Positions 7,231-16,255 of a stretch of 32,942 nucleotides of DNA are shown one piece after another. Within the stretch, counting starts at the first letter, position 1, and each line of letters starts with the position of its first letter. The DNA lies in assembly GCA_028291545.1 (NCBI GenBank), contig JAQGHR010000070.1, forward strand, positions 1 through 32,942, written 5' to 3'. The notes under the pieces were generated by a model that worked only from the letters and a program-made list of their open reading frames with translations, was not told where the DNA came from and did not search any database. A program made the position numbers and the translations under genes. Source of the stretch: Planctomycetota bacterium (GTDB taxonomy: Bacteria > Planctomycetota > Planctomycetia > Isosphaerales > Isosphaeraceae).

Positions 7231-7756
7231 CAGGCTGTCGAGCGGCGGAGGTCATTCGCCAGAGCAAGGTCACCCTGAGAATTTAGGATGGCCGCGACCG
7301 GCGATTTCGGGGATTATGGCGACAACCCAATGAAGCACGGTCCTCGGAGAGGAGTTTGTTTCCTGTCGGACGCGGAGCGGGGCATCCCGGAGCAGGTGAG
7401 CAAGCAGCTCGATGATTCATCGCAATAAGTCCCGCGTGGGCCGGTTTTGCACGAGGCAGCCGTGGACGATTCCGGTCGGACCGACGCGAAGATTGTCGAG
7501 GCCGATTCGTGGCGCACCAAGGTGGTCGAGACACTCCGAGCACGCCAAGAGATGGGCCTGACACCAAGATGTGAGCAGGCGACTGGGCTGGAGGGCATCG
7601 GAGTTGGCGGACAACCTGTCTGGCCGGGCTCCTGGTTGACGGGGCGGAGCGTTTCCAGATCGGCTCATCCGTTCGTACTGCCTCATCGTCCCCGGGCCAT
7701 CCCGATCCTGTTCGGCGGAATCCTCCTGGGCCGTCCAACCCGGTATTCAAGGCGAC

Positions 7757-10700
7757 ATGGCCACATCCGTCGAGATCATCGTCCCCTATGTGCCGCATCT
7801 GGTGCTGCGCCGGTTGGAGGCGAGCCCGGGAGGGGCGGGCGCCGAGCTGACGAGGCTTGAGGCGGCGGTCCTCTATACCGACATCTCGGGGTTCACGGCC
7901 CTGGCGGAGCGGCTGGCCCGACTCGGGGCCGGTGGGGCGGAAGAGTTGAGTGGGCTGCTCAATAGCTATTACGAGCCGCTGATCGACGAGATCTCCGACC
8001 ACGGCGGCGACGTGGCCAAGCTGGCCGGTGACGCGATCGTGGCGATCTGGGCGACGGAAGCGGGCGAAACGCTCGCGGAGGCCGCCTTGCGGGCCGCCCA
8101 GTGCGGCCTCGCGGTTCAGGAGCGGTGGAAGGGTCACGAGGTCGGCGAGGGCGTGCGCCTTTCCCTGAAGGCGGGGATTGCGGCGGGCGAACTGGTGGCG
8201 ATGCACATCGGCGGCGTCTTCGATCGCTGGGAGCTGCTCATCACCGGGGAACCCCTGACCCAGATGTGCCTCGCCGAGCACCAGACGCGTCCGGGCGATG
8301 TGGTCCTGTCCCGGCAATCCTGGGAACTCGTGAGCCGGTCGTGCGAAGGGATCGCGCTCGAGGGCGGATGCGTGCGATTGGAGTCGGTCGCGCAGCCGTT
8401 GCCGCGACGGCCGATCGAGACGCCTCCGGTGTCCTCGGGGTCGGGTCCGGCCTTGTGGGGATACATCACGGGGGCGATCCGGGCGCGGCTCAGGGCCGGA
8501 CAGTCCGGTTGGCTCGCCGAGATGCGACGAGTCACCGTGCTGTTCGTCCAACTGCCCGGGTTCCATGGCGGCGGCGACGACGCACTGGAAAGGACGCATC
8601 GGGCGATGCGAGCGCTGCAACAGGCCCTCTACGGCCAGGAGGGCAGCCTCAACAAGTTGAGCGTGGACGATAAGGGAATCACGATGGTCGCCGCCCTCGG
8701 CCTGCCCCCGCTGGCCCATGCGGACGACGCGGTGCGGGGCGTGATGGCGGCAACGGCCATCTGGGGCGCGCTCGAGGCCCTGGGTGAGCGCGTCGCGATC
8801 GGGATCAGCACCGGCCGGGTCTATTGCGGCGAGATCGGCGGCATGCGCCGGCGGGAATATACGATGATCGGGGACGTGGTCAATCTCGCCGCCCGCTTGA
8901 TGCAGGCGGCCCCGGCCTTCGGGGGCATGCTCTGCGACGAGGCCACCTCACGGGCGGCCCGGCCTCGGCTGGCGTTCCAGGCCCTGGAGCCGATCTCGGT
9001 CAAGGGCAAGGCCGATCCGGTCCGGATCTTCCGGCCCGCCGGCGTGAGCGACGCGTCAACGATGTCCCGCCCCCTCTTCGGGCGATCGAAAGAACGGGGC
9101 GTCCTCGATCAGACCTTGCGAGACCTCCGGGAGGGGCGCGGCGGCGTGGTGGTGATCGAAGGCGACGCGGGGCTAGGTAAGTCCTGCCTCATCGGTCACC
9201 TCAACGAACGGGCCGCGGCGCTCGGCGTGGCCGTGCAGGTTGCCCGGGGTGACCCGATCGAGGCATCCACGCCCTACTTCGCCTGGCGGCAGATCCTCGC
9301 CGGTCTGCTGAAACTCACCGGCGTCACCGATCCCGCGGCTCGCCGGGCGCACGTCCAGGTTCGACTCGACGCGCTACCGGACGTCGCCCCGTGGGGCGCC
9401 CTGCTCAACGACGTCCTGCCGCTGGACCTGCCCGATAACGAGATCACCGGCCAGATGTCGGGCCGTGTCCGGGCCGACAATACGCGTGAGCTGATCGTTC
9501 GCCTCCTCGACGCCGCGAGTCTCGACGGCCCCCTGCTGCTGGTCTTCGAGGACGCCCAGTGGTTCGACGCCACGTCGTGGGCCCTGGCGGAGGCCGTGAC
9601 CCATCGCGTCCACCCGCTGACGCTGGTCATCGCCACCCGGCCACCGGATGAGTCGGCCTCGGCGGCCCTCGGGCTCGTGACGGGTCCCACCACGACCTGG
9701 CTGCGGCTCGATGCCCTGCCCGCCACCGACATCGTCGCGCTGGCCTGCGATCGGCTGGGCGTCACCGAGCTCCCGGCCGCCGTCGCCTCGCTGATCCGGG
9801 ACCGGGCGGAGGGTGTCCCGTTATTCGCGGAGGAGCTCGCCCTGGCGCTGCGCGACGCGGGCGTCGTCCAGATTGAAGACGGCCACTGCCGGCTGACGGG
9901 ACAGGACGATCTCGGCCTGGTCACGCTCCCCGACAGCATCCACGGGGCGATCCTGGGACGGATCGATCGCCTCGGCCCGTCGCAGCAACTGACGCTCAAG
10001 TCGGCGAGCGTCATCGGCCGCCTCTTCCAGGCCTCGGTCCTCCGAGAAATCTACCCCATCGCGGAGGCGCGGGGGCGAGTTGCCGAGGATCTCCAGACCC
10101 TGAATCGCCTGGAATTCACCAGGTTGGACTCCAGCGACCGGGGCGATACGCATTCGTTCAAGCACGTGATCACCCAGGAAGTCTCGTATAACCTGCTATT
10201 ACTGGCCCAGCGCCGCAGCCTCCACCGGTCGGTGGCGACCTGGTACGAGCAGGAGGGCGGCCCCGATCTCGCGGCGCATCTCTCCTTGTTGGCCTTCCAC
10301 TGGGAGCAGGCCGGGGAGATCGAGCGGGCGATTTCCTATCTGGATCGAGCCGGCGAGCACGCGCTGCAAGGCGGCACCTACCGTGAGGCCGTCCATATCC
10401 TGCATCGCGCGGCCACCCTGGACGAACGGTCCCCGCGGGCGAATCCGTCCTTCCAGGCGAGGCGTCATCAGCGCCTCGGCGAGGGCTATCTCGCGCTCGG
10501 CGACCTGGCCAGGAGTCGGACCCATACCGCCCGCGCCCTGAGCCTCCTGGGCCGGGACTTGCCGCCGGGTCGGGTCCGCCAGGTCGCGAGCCTGGCGATC
10601 CAGATCGTCCGCCAGGCGTCCCGCCGGCTCCGGGCCGGGACGTGGTGGCCGGCTCGGACCGGAGACGCCGGGTCCGATCTCCTCGCGGCGGACGCCGACG

Positions 10701-11794
10701 CGGTGATCGGGCAGCTCTGCTATTTTGATCAGGACCTGCTCCTGGGCGTCCACTCCGCCCTTCGCTCCTTGAACTCGGCCGAGGCGGCCGGCCCCTCACC
10801 GACGCTGGCGCGGGCTTACGCGACCGTGGCGATCGCCGCCAGCCTCGTCCCTCTATTCCGGATCGCGAGGCACTACGCGACGCGGGGCCTTGAGGTGGCC
10901 GAGGGCCTCGACGACCTCCAGGCGCGGGCCTGGGTGCTGGAGTTGGTGGGGATGACGGAGCTCGACGTCGGGCGCTGGGACGCCGCTCAAGCGCATCTGG
11001 AGGGAGCCGTCGAGGTCGCCGAACGGATCAACGATTGGCGGCGATGGTCGGAGGCCGTGGGCGAGCTCGGCCGCCTCAAACTGCATCGGGGGCATTTCGA
11101 GGAGAGCCGAGGCCTGTTCGCGCGCCAGCACGATCGCGCCATCCGGGGCGGGCACGATCAGGCCAGGATCTGGGGCCTCCACGGCCAGGCCTTGAACCTG
11201 ATCCGTCTGGGCCGAAACGACCAGGCCCTCGCGCTCCTGGCACAATCCCCGGCGCTCTCGGGAGAGCGCGTCGGCCTCTCCGACGCGATCCTCGGCGGCG
11301 GCCTGCTGTCCTGGGTGCAACTCCGTCTCGGCGACCGCGAGGCCGCTCGACTCGCGGCCGAGTCAACCGTCCGGCACATCGGGGACACGCGGCCCATGGT
11401 CGGCTACAGCTTCGACGGCTACGCCGGCGCCGCGGAGACCCTCGTGGTCCTCGCCGAGGACGGACGCCCGCACTCCTCCCGGGCGGCGAAGAGCGCGTTG
11501 GCGGCCCTGCACGCCTTCGCCAGGGTCTTCCCGATCGCCCGGCCCCGCGCCCTGAGGCTCACCGGCCTCGACTACCTTCGCCGGGGCCGGCGTCGGGCGG
11601 CAATCCGGATCTGGGGCCGTGCTCTGCGTGCGGCGGAGCAGCTCGGGATGCCCTATGAAGTCGCTCTCATCCACGCCGAGCTCGGCACCCAGGCCGGGGC
11701 CGCCGATCCGTCCCGCTCCTTGCACCTGGAACAGGCCAGGACGATCTTGACTCGGATCGGATCCGCCTATGATCTTGACAGGCTAGCGTTTTGA
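7757..11794 (+). CDS. Soluble adenylyl cyclase-like protein (C1-C2-NTPase-TPR)
   Basis: 1345 residues, cytosolic. The order is class III cyclase domain C1 (about 35-185), cyclase domain C2 (about 256-430), an AAA-like NTPase (Walker A Gly469-Ser476 'GDAGLGKS'; Walker B 'LLLVFEDAQWFD' with Glu598/Asp599), then helical TPR-like repeats (about 840-1345). This is the order of mammalian sAC (ADCY10). C1 keeps the two metal aspartates (Asp42 in 'LYTDISGFT', Asp92 in 'LAGDAIVAIW'). C2 has Gln in place of the first ('VLFVQLPGF') but keeps Lys300, Thr369, Asn376 and Arg380, at the positions of the sAC adenine-selecting and transition-state residues. It should make cAMP from ATP at a single C1/C2 site. 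Lys88 matches the sAC bicarbonate lysine, but the bicarbonate arginine position appears to be Cys171. The ATG has a weak ribosome binding site (AAGGCG). Confidence 0.9.
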   Translation: MATSVEIIVPYVPHLVLRRLEASPGGAGAELTRLEAAVLYTDISGFTALAERLARLGAGGAEELSGLLNSYYEPLIDEISDHGGDVAKLAGDAIVAIWATEAGETLAEAALRAAQCGLAVQERWKGHEVGEGVRLSLKAGIAAGELVAMHIGGVFDRWELLITGEPLTQMCLAEHQTRPGDVVLSRQSWELVSRSCEGIALEGGCVRLESVAQPLPRRPIETPPVSSGSGPALWGYITGAIRARLRAGQSGWLAEMRRVTVLFVQLPGFHGGGDDALERTHRAMRALQQALYGQEGSLNKLSVDDKGITMVAALGLPPLAHADDAVRGVMAATAIWGALEALGERVAIGISTGRVYCGEIGGMRRREYTMIGDVVNLAARLMQAAPAFGGMLCDEATSRAARPRLAFQALEPISVKGKADPVRIFRPAGVSDASTMSRPLFGRSKERGVLDQTLRDLREGRGGVVVIEGDAGLGKSCLIGHLNERAAALGVAVQVARGDPIEASTPYFAWRQILAGLLKLTGVTDPAARRAHVQVRLDALPDVAPWGALLNDVLPLDLPDNEITGQMSGRVRADNTRELIVRLLDAASLDGPLLLVFEDAQWFDATSWALAEAVTHRVHPLTLVIATRPPDESASAALGLVTGPTTTWLRLDALPATDIVALACDRLGVTELPAAVASLIRDRAEGVPLFAEELALALRDAGVVQIEDGHCRLTGQDDLGLVTLPDSIHGAILGRIDRLGPSQQLTLKSASVIGRLFQASVLREIYPIAEARGRVAEDLQTLNRLEFTRLDSSDRGDTHSFKHVITQEVSYNLLLLAQRRSLHRSVATWYEQEGGPDLAAHLSLLAFHWEQAGEIERAISYLDRAGEHALQGGTYREAVHILHRAATLDERSPRANPSFQARRHQRLGEGYLALGDLARSRTHTARALSLLGRDLPPGRVRQVASLAIQIVRQASRRLRAGTWWPARTGDAGSDLLAADADAVIGQLCYFDQDLLLGVHSALRSLNSAEAAGPSPTLARAYATVAIAASLVPLFRIARHYATRGLEVAEGLDDLQARAWVLELVGMTELDVGRWDAAQAHLEGAVEVAERINDWRRWSEAVGELGRLKLHRGHFEESRGLFARQHDRAIRGGHDQARIWGLHGQALNLIRLGRNDQALALLAQSPALSGERVGLSDAILGGGLLSWVQLRLGDREAARLAAESTVRHIGDTRPMVGYSFDGYAGAAETLVVLAEDGRPHSSRAAKSALAALHAFARVFPIARPRALRLTGLDYLRRGRRRAAIRIWGRALRAAEQLGMPYEVALIHAELGTQAGAADPSRSLHLEQARTILTRIGSAYDLDRLAF

Positions 11795-11960
11795 TCCGCC
11801 CCGCCAGGCGCGCCCGGACACCCTCGCGGCGATGTCGCGACCGGACCGGCCCCAAGGCCCCGAGGCGGCAAGACTTCCTCCGGTTATGTTAGACTGAGCC
11901 ACATATCGGGACAGTCCGAAGCGCGTGCGAACCCCGGACCGAAAAGATCGGTGAGCGTCA

Positions 11961-14900
11961 ATGAATGTGTCGGACCTGCCGAGAATCCTGAGTTCCCGAC
12001 CCATCCGATACAGCCTGGCCGTCCTCACCGTGGCGGTGGCGACCGTCCTGCGATTCGGCCTGAACCCGTTGCTCGGAGAACGGCAACCGTACGTATTGTT
12101 TTACCTGGCCGTGATCCTCACCGCCTGGCAAGGCGGGCTCGGCCCGTCGGTCCTGGCCCTCGTCCTGTCGTGCGTCTCGGCGGTGTGGTTCTTTGTGCCG
12201 GCGCACAATCCGCTGCGCCCCGGCGATCCCACCGATCTGATCGGTTTCGGCCTCTTTATCGCCGTCTGCTTGTCGATCGTCGCCTTCAGCGAGGCGCACC
12301 GGGCGGCACGTCGCCGGCTGGAGGGGGAGGTAACCATACGGCGGAGGGCCGAGGAGGCCGAACGGACGCAACGCGAGCAACTGAGGGCGACCCTCGCCAG
12401 CGTCGGCGACGGCGTGATCGCGACCGACGCCGAGGGGCGTGTGGTGATGCTCAACCGGGTCGCCCAGGCGCTGACCAGGTGGTCCGAAGGCGAGGCCGCG
12501 GGTAAGCCGATGGCGGAAGTCCTCCCCATCATCGATGAGGCGACCCGCCAGGCCGTGGAGGACCCGGTCTCGAGGGTGATCCGCGAGGGAGTGGTCGTCG
12601 GCCAGGCCAAGCATGCCGTGCTCGTCGCCAGGGACGGGACCGAGACGCCCGTCGAGGACAGCGCCGCCCCGATCCTGGATGACCAGGGGAATACCGCCGG
12701 CGCCGTCGTCGTCTTCCGGGACACCAGCGAGCGAAGGCGGCATGAAGCCGCTGTCGAAGAGCAGCGGCGGCTCTCGGAGTTCGGGAGGGACGTTGGTCTG
12801 GCGCTCACCGAGTGTCCCGACATGGCCACGATGCTGGACTGTTGCACGGCGCTGACCGTCAAGCATCTGGACGCGGCCTTCGCCCGCGTCTGGACGCTGG
12901 ACGCCGGGAGCCGGGTGCTGGAACTCCGGGCGAGTTCCGGGTTGTATTCGCACCTCGACGGCCCCCACGCCCGCGTCACGGTCGGCGAGTACAAGATCGG
13001 GATGATCGCCCAGCAGCGCATGCCCCACCTGACGAATTCGGTCCTTGGCGACCCCCTGGTGCCCGCCCAGGACTGGGCGAAACGGGAGGGGCTGGTGGCC
13101 TTCGCGGGATATCCCTTGATCGTGGAAGAGCGCCTGGTCGGGGTCTGGGCGATGTTCGCCCGGCACGCGCTCTCCGAGGCCACGCTCCGGGCGATGGACC
13201 CGGTGGCCAGGGCGCTCGCCCTGGGCATCGAACGGAGGCGGGCCGCGGACGCGCTGGCCGAGAGCGAAGCCTGGCTCGCGACGACCCTCGCGAGCATCGG
13301 TGATGCCCTCATCGCCACCGATCGTCACGGGAACGTCCGATTCCTCAACCCGGTGGCCGAGACCTTGACCGGCTGGTCCAGGGAAGTCGCCTCGGGCCGG
13401 TCGATGCACGAGGTCTTCCACATCATCAACGAACACACCCGCCTGCCGGCCGAGAATCCGATCGAGCGGGTGATCCGCGAGGGCGTCGTCGTCGGCCTGG
13501 CCAACCACACCATCCTGATCGCCCGGGACGGGACCGAGACGCCCATCGAGGACAGCGCCGCCCCGATCCGTGACGAGGCCGGCGGCGTGGCCGGGGTCGT
13601 GATGGTCTTCCGGGACGTGACCGAGGGCCGGGCCGCTCGGAGGCTCTTGCAACAGAGCGAGGAGCGCAAGGCGGCGATCCTCCAGTCGGCCCTGGACGCC
13701 ATCATCACCATCGACCACGAGGGCAAGGTCCTCGAATTCAACCCGGCGGCCCAGCGGATCTTCGGGCTTGCGCCCGCCGACGTGATCGGCCGGGAGATGT
13801 GTGACCTGATTGTCCCGGCGTCCTACCGGGATGCCCATCGCCGGGGTATGGCCCACTTTCTCGCCACCGGCGCGGGGCCGGTCCTCGGCCAGCGGATCGA
13901 GATCTCGGCGCTACGTGGTGATGGGACTGAGTTCCCGATCGAACTGGCGATCGCCCTGATCTCGAACGACGGTCCTCCCGTCTTCACGGCCCACCTTCGG
14001 GACATCACCGAGCGGAGACGCGCCGAGGAAGCCCTACGAGTCTCCATGCAAGCGGCCGAGGACGCGAGCCGGGCCAAGGACCACTTCCTCGCTGTCCTGA
14101 GCCACGAGCTTCGCACCCCGCTGAACCCGATCCTGCTGGCGACCACGGCCATGCTGGAGCGGCCCGACGATCCCGAGGAATTCCGCCCGACGCTGGAGAT
14201 GATCCGCCAGAACATCAACCTCCAGGCCCGGTTGATCGACGACCTGCTGGACGTGATGCGGATCGTCCGGGGCAAGATGCCACTCCAGTGGGAAGTCGCC
14301 GACTGTCATACGCTGATCGAGCGGGCCGTCCAGATTTGCCAGAGCGAGGTCTTCGGCAAGGAGCTTCAGCTCGAACTCGACCTGGCGGCCGAGTATCACC
14401 ACGTGAACGCCGACCCGGCGCGAATCCAACAGGTACTGTGGAACCTGATCAAGAACGCCGTCAAGTTCACGCCCAGCGGCGGCCTGGTCTCAATCCGAAC
14501 CAGCAACCCACTCGCCAACGGCCGGGGCGATCGGCTCTTGATCGAGGTGTCCGACACCGGCATCGGCATCGAGCCGGAGGTGCTGAGCCGGATCTTCGAC
14601 CCGTTCCAGCAGGGCGAGACCTCGATCACCCGCCGGTTCGGTGGCCTCGGGCTGGGGCTGGCCATCGGCAAGGGGATCGTCGACGGTCACGGCGGGGTAC
14701 TCTCGGCCGACAGTGCGGGCACGAATCGGGGGACGACGTTCCGGATTGAGCTAAAGGCGCTGCCGGAATCGAGTTCCGGCGGCAACGGGGCGGCGAGTCC
14801 GAGGATCTCCGTCGAGGCCCCGGCCGCGATGACGCCCCGCAGCATCCTGCTCGTGGAGGACGAGCAAGCCACGGTTCGGCTGATGGCGAGGCTCCTGCGC

Positions 14901-15191
14901 GGGCTGGGGCATCAGGTCACCACGGCCAGCACGATCGCCGATGCGTTGGAGGCCGAGCGATCGGGGAATTTCGACCTGATCGTCAGCGATATCGGCCTGC
15001 CCGACGGCAGCGGACTGGACCTGATGCGCCGCGTGGTCGCCCGCCGGGGCCCGATCCCGGCGATCGCCCTGACCGGCTACGGCATGGAGGAGGACATCCA
15101 GCGCAGCCGGGAGGCCGGCTTCACCGCCCACATGACGAAGCCCATCGACTTCGCCAAGCTGGAGACGATGATCCGCCAGGTCGCATCCTGA
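11961..15191 (+). CDS. Hybrid sensor histidine kinase (DUF4118-PAS-GAF-PAS-PAS-HisKA-HATPase-REC)
   Basis: 1076 residues. Four hydrophobic helices at about 16-108 form a DUF4118-like membrane module. Then follow PAS 1 (about 143-258), GAF (about 270-425), PAS 2 (about 439-553), PAS 3 (about 570-690), HisKA with 'LSHELRTPLNP' (phospho-acceptor His715), HATPase_c (about 810-930, with 'NAVKFTPSGG', 'DTGIGIEPE' and 'GGLGLGLAI' boxes) and a C-terminal receiver (about 957-1076; Asp1010 in 'SDIGLPDGSG', Lys in 'MTKPID'). PAS 1 and PAS 2 are close copies. It should sense a signal, autophosphorylate and pass phosphate to its own receiver; no output domain or partner regulator is next to it. It follows the cyclase gene after 166 bases on the same strand. 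Confidence 0.95.
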   Translation: MNVSDLPRILSSRPIRYSLAVLTVAVATVLRFGLNPLLGERQPYVLFYLAVILTAWQGGLGPSVLALVLSCVSAVWFFVPAHNPLRPGDPTDLIGFGLFIAVCLSIVAFSEAHRAARRRLEGEVTIRRRAEEAERTQREQLRATLASVGDGVIATDAEGRVVMLNRVAQALTRWSEGEAAGKPMAEVLPIIDEATRQAVEDPVSRVIREGVVVGQAKHAVLVARDGTETPVEDSAAPILDDQGNTAGAVVVFRDTSERRRHEAAVEEQRRLSEFGRDVGLALTECPDMATMLDCCTALTVKHLDAAFARVWTLDAGSRVLELRASSGLYSHLDGPHARVTVGEYKIGMIAQQRMPHLTNSVLGDPLVPAQDWAKREGLVAFAGYPLIVEERLVGVWAMFARHALSEATLRAMDPVARALALGIERRRAADALAESEAWLATTLASIGDALIATDRHGNVRFLNPVAETLTGWSREVASGRSMHEVFHIINEHTRLPAENPIERVIREGVVVGLANHTILIARDGTETPIEDSAAPIRDEAGGVAGVVMVFRDVTEGRAARRLLQQSEERKAAILQSALDAIITIDHEGKVLEFNPAAQRIFGLAPADVIGREMCDLIVPASYRDAHRRGMAHFLATGAGPVLGQRIEISALRGDGTEFPIELAIALISNDGPPVFTAHLRDITERRRAEEALRVSMQAAEDASRAKDHFLAVLSHELRTPLNPILLATTAMLERPDDPEEFRPTLEMIRQNINLQARLIDDLLDVMRIVRGKMPLQWEVADCHTLIERAVQICQSEVFGKELQLELDLAAEYHHVNADPARIQQVLWNLIKNAVKFTPSGGLVSIRTSNPLANGRGDRLLIEVSDTGIGIEPEVLSRIFDPFQQGETSITRRFGGLGLGLAIGKGIVDGHGGVLSADSAGTNRGTTFRIELKALPESSSGGNGAASPRISVEAPAAMTPRSILLVEDEQATVRLMARLLRGLGHQVTTASTIADALEAERSGNFDLIVSDIGLPDGSGLDLMRRVVARRGPIPAIALTGYGMEEDIQRSREAGFTAHMTKPIDFAKLETMIRQVAS

Positions 15192-15224
15192 AGCACTCGT
15201 AGGACCGACCGGCTGCGGACGGGC

Positions 15225-15725
15225 TCAGCACGCCCCCTTTTCCGCGTTGCAACGGTAGTGGGCGAGTTGTGTGTTCTCGTAGCTGTGCGGGCCGCCCCTG
15301 GTCAGGGCGCGGACGTGGTCGATGGTCGCCGCGCGAGGGTCGGGCTGCCGCTTGCTGAAATCGACCGGTTCGCCGCAGATGCGGCAGGTATCCTGGTCGC
15401 GGCGCCTCAAGACCGCCATCGTCACCGGCTCGACGTAATTGCGCCGAAACATCAACTTCCGGGCCTTCCGCTTCATGGCGTTCCGACAGGTCAAGGAACA
15501 ATACTTCCTCAGCCCGGCGGCGTCCTTCAGCGCCTTTCCACACCGCCGGCACCCGCCTACAATTCCTCGGGGTACGGGTTCGGCCGTTTTGGGCTCGGGC
15601 GTAACCCTTCGTGGCTTCGGCGTGTACGTGGTCAGGTGGCAGTCCGGCGAGCACTTATTGGCCAACGAATGGCTCGCCTCGAATTCCCGCTTACAATAAA
15701 AACATATTTTAATCCATAGCGCCAC
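15225..15725 (-). CDS. HNH endonuclease-family protein with extra zinc knuckles
   Basis: 166 residues from a GTG at 15725. Two Cys4 knuckles come first (Cys8/11/25/29 and Cys59/62/76/80), then the HNH module: Cys114-x2-Cys117, 'IDHVRALTRGG' (Asp136, His137), Asn151, and 'HYRCNAEKG' (His156, Cys159, Asn160). The family cuts DNA with one divalent metal ion; the Cys residues hold a structural zinc. The GTG is chosen because AGGAGG lies eleven bases before it and the knuckles start right after it; a longer frame to 15800 is less likely. The ribosome binding site lies in a hairpin, described separately. Its role is unclear: it is not beside a restriction, phage or intron gene, though an excisionase-like gene lies divergently 278 bases away. 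Confidence 0.85.
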   Translation of the reverse strand: MALWIKICFYCKREFEASHSLANKCSPDCHLTTYTPKPRRVTPEPKTAEPVPRGIVGGCRRCGKALKDAAGLRKYCSLTCRNAMKRKARKLMFRRNYVEPVTMAVLRRRDQDTCRICGEPVDFSKRQPDPRAATIDHVRALTRGGPHSYENTQLAHYRCNAEKGAC

Positions 15726-15736
15726 GGGTATAACCC

Positions 15737-15766
15737 CCTCCTGGTTGGCCCATTGTGGCCAGGAGG
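15737..15766 (-). promoter_or_regulatory. Hairpin covering the HNH ribosome binding site
   Basis: On the minus strand CCTCCTGG (15766-15759) pairs perfectly with CCAGGAGG (15744-15737) around a 14-base loop. The 3' arm contains the AGGAGG Shine-Dalgarno sequence of the HNH gene, so the folded RNA would hide the site. Flanking C and G runs could lengthen the stem with bulges. It could be a translational switch or a constant damper. Confidence 0.5.
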
Positions 15767-16003
15767 CGCGGGGGGTGACAAGATCGTACGAGCCGGGCAA
15801 AATATCGAAGTGGTTCGCGCGAGAACTGGGGAAATACGGGAGGTTTGGAGAGGGTGGCGAAGCACAGGGGTCATGCGTCCCGCTTCCCCCATGCTCTCTG
15901 AAATAACCATTCTTTGTTCGGATCTGTGGTGTTCTCGCCTCGGGATCGAGGTTGCGACGATTTTATGTTATAGTCTTTTTCCTCAATTCCAAGGAGAAGG
16001 ATC

Positions 16004-16255
16004 ATGGGAATCTCGATCAGGCACAATTCGATCACGGAAGCGGCGCAATATCTCCGCATACGGCCGGAGCAAGTTGTCTACATGATGGAAAACGGCCAGA
16101 TTGAAGTCCTTCGCCTCGGCGGGGAGGACTATGTGGCCCTGGACGTCATCAGCGAGGGCAGCGGTCCTCGCCGATACGAGCCCCATCGTCCCGGCCAGGT
16201 GGCGAAGCCCACCATGCCGAAATCGTCCCGATCCCGACCGAGACGGCGAAAGTAA
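16004..16255 (+). CDS. Excisionase-like helix-turn-helix protein
   Basis: 83 residues. The core 'SITEAAQYLRIRPEQVVYMMENGQIEVLRLGGEDYVALDVI' (9-49) fits the winged-HTH fold of excisionase/MerR-like small DNA-binding proteins ('eAAeyL.vs...vy.li..G.l....vg...'). The tail (from about 55) is Pro/Arg/Lys-rich and ends in a basic run, which could add unspecific DNA contact. An AAGGAG lies eight bases before the ATG, and the preceding 45 bases are AT-rich (15961-15985), a likely promoter zone. No integrase or attachment site is next to it, so it may be a stand-alone regulator rather than a true excisionase. Confidence 0.75.
   Translation: MGISIRHNSITEAAQYLRIRPEQVVYMMENGQIEVLRLGGEDYVALDVISEGSGPRRYEPHRPGQVAKPTMPKSSRSRPRRRK

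Larger units (their letters stand above)
6990..7756. other. Non-coding stretch with promoter/terminator unit
   Basis: 767 bases between the BON gene (-) and the cyclase gene (+). The part at 7117-7230 holds a compact minus-strand transcription unit, described separately. The rest (7270-7756) has no convincing gene; one minus-strand frame with fair codon use is broken by a TGA at 7417-7419. The cyclase promoter should lie in the last 200 bases, but no consensus was found. Confidence 0.5.

Noticed and set aside
7270..7686. A minus-strand frame with fair codon use, reading 'LACSECLDHLGAPRIGLDNLRVGPTGIV...' then, after a TGA at 7417-7419, '...IELLAHLLRDAPLRVRQE'.
   Set aside because: It is broken by an in-frame stop, has no clear ribosome binding site, and matches no family I know. 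It may be a remnant, but the evidence is too thin to annotate.
7283..8719. Long minus-strand open frame of 478 codons opposite the start of the cyclase gene.
   Set aside because: Composition is typical of the reverse strand of a high-GC gene; the cyclase on the other strand is unmistakable.
11958..13856. A 632-codon minus-strand open frame opposite the hybrid kinase.
   Set aside because: Its repeated segments mirror the duplicated PAS domains of the kinase on the plus strand, so it is a shadow.
15737..15766. The hairpin before the HNH gene considered as a terminator.
   Set aside because: There is no T-run on either strand and it overlaps a ribosome binding site, so a translational role is more likely.
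16004..16255. Excisionase-like gene considered as the mark of an integrated element.
   Set aside because: No integrase, attachment-site repeat, tRNA gene or phage gene was found around it, and flanking composition does not change.
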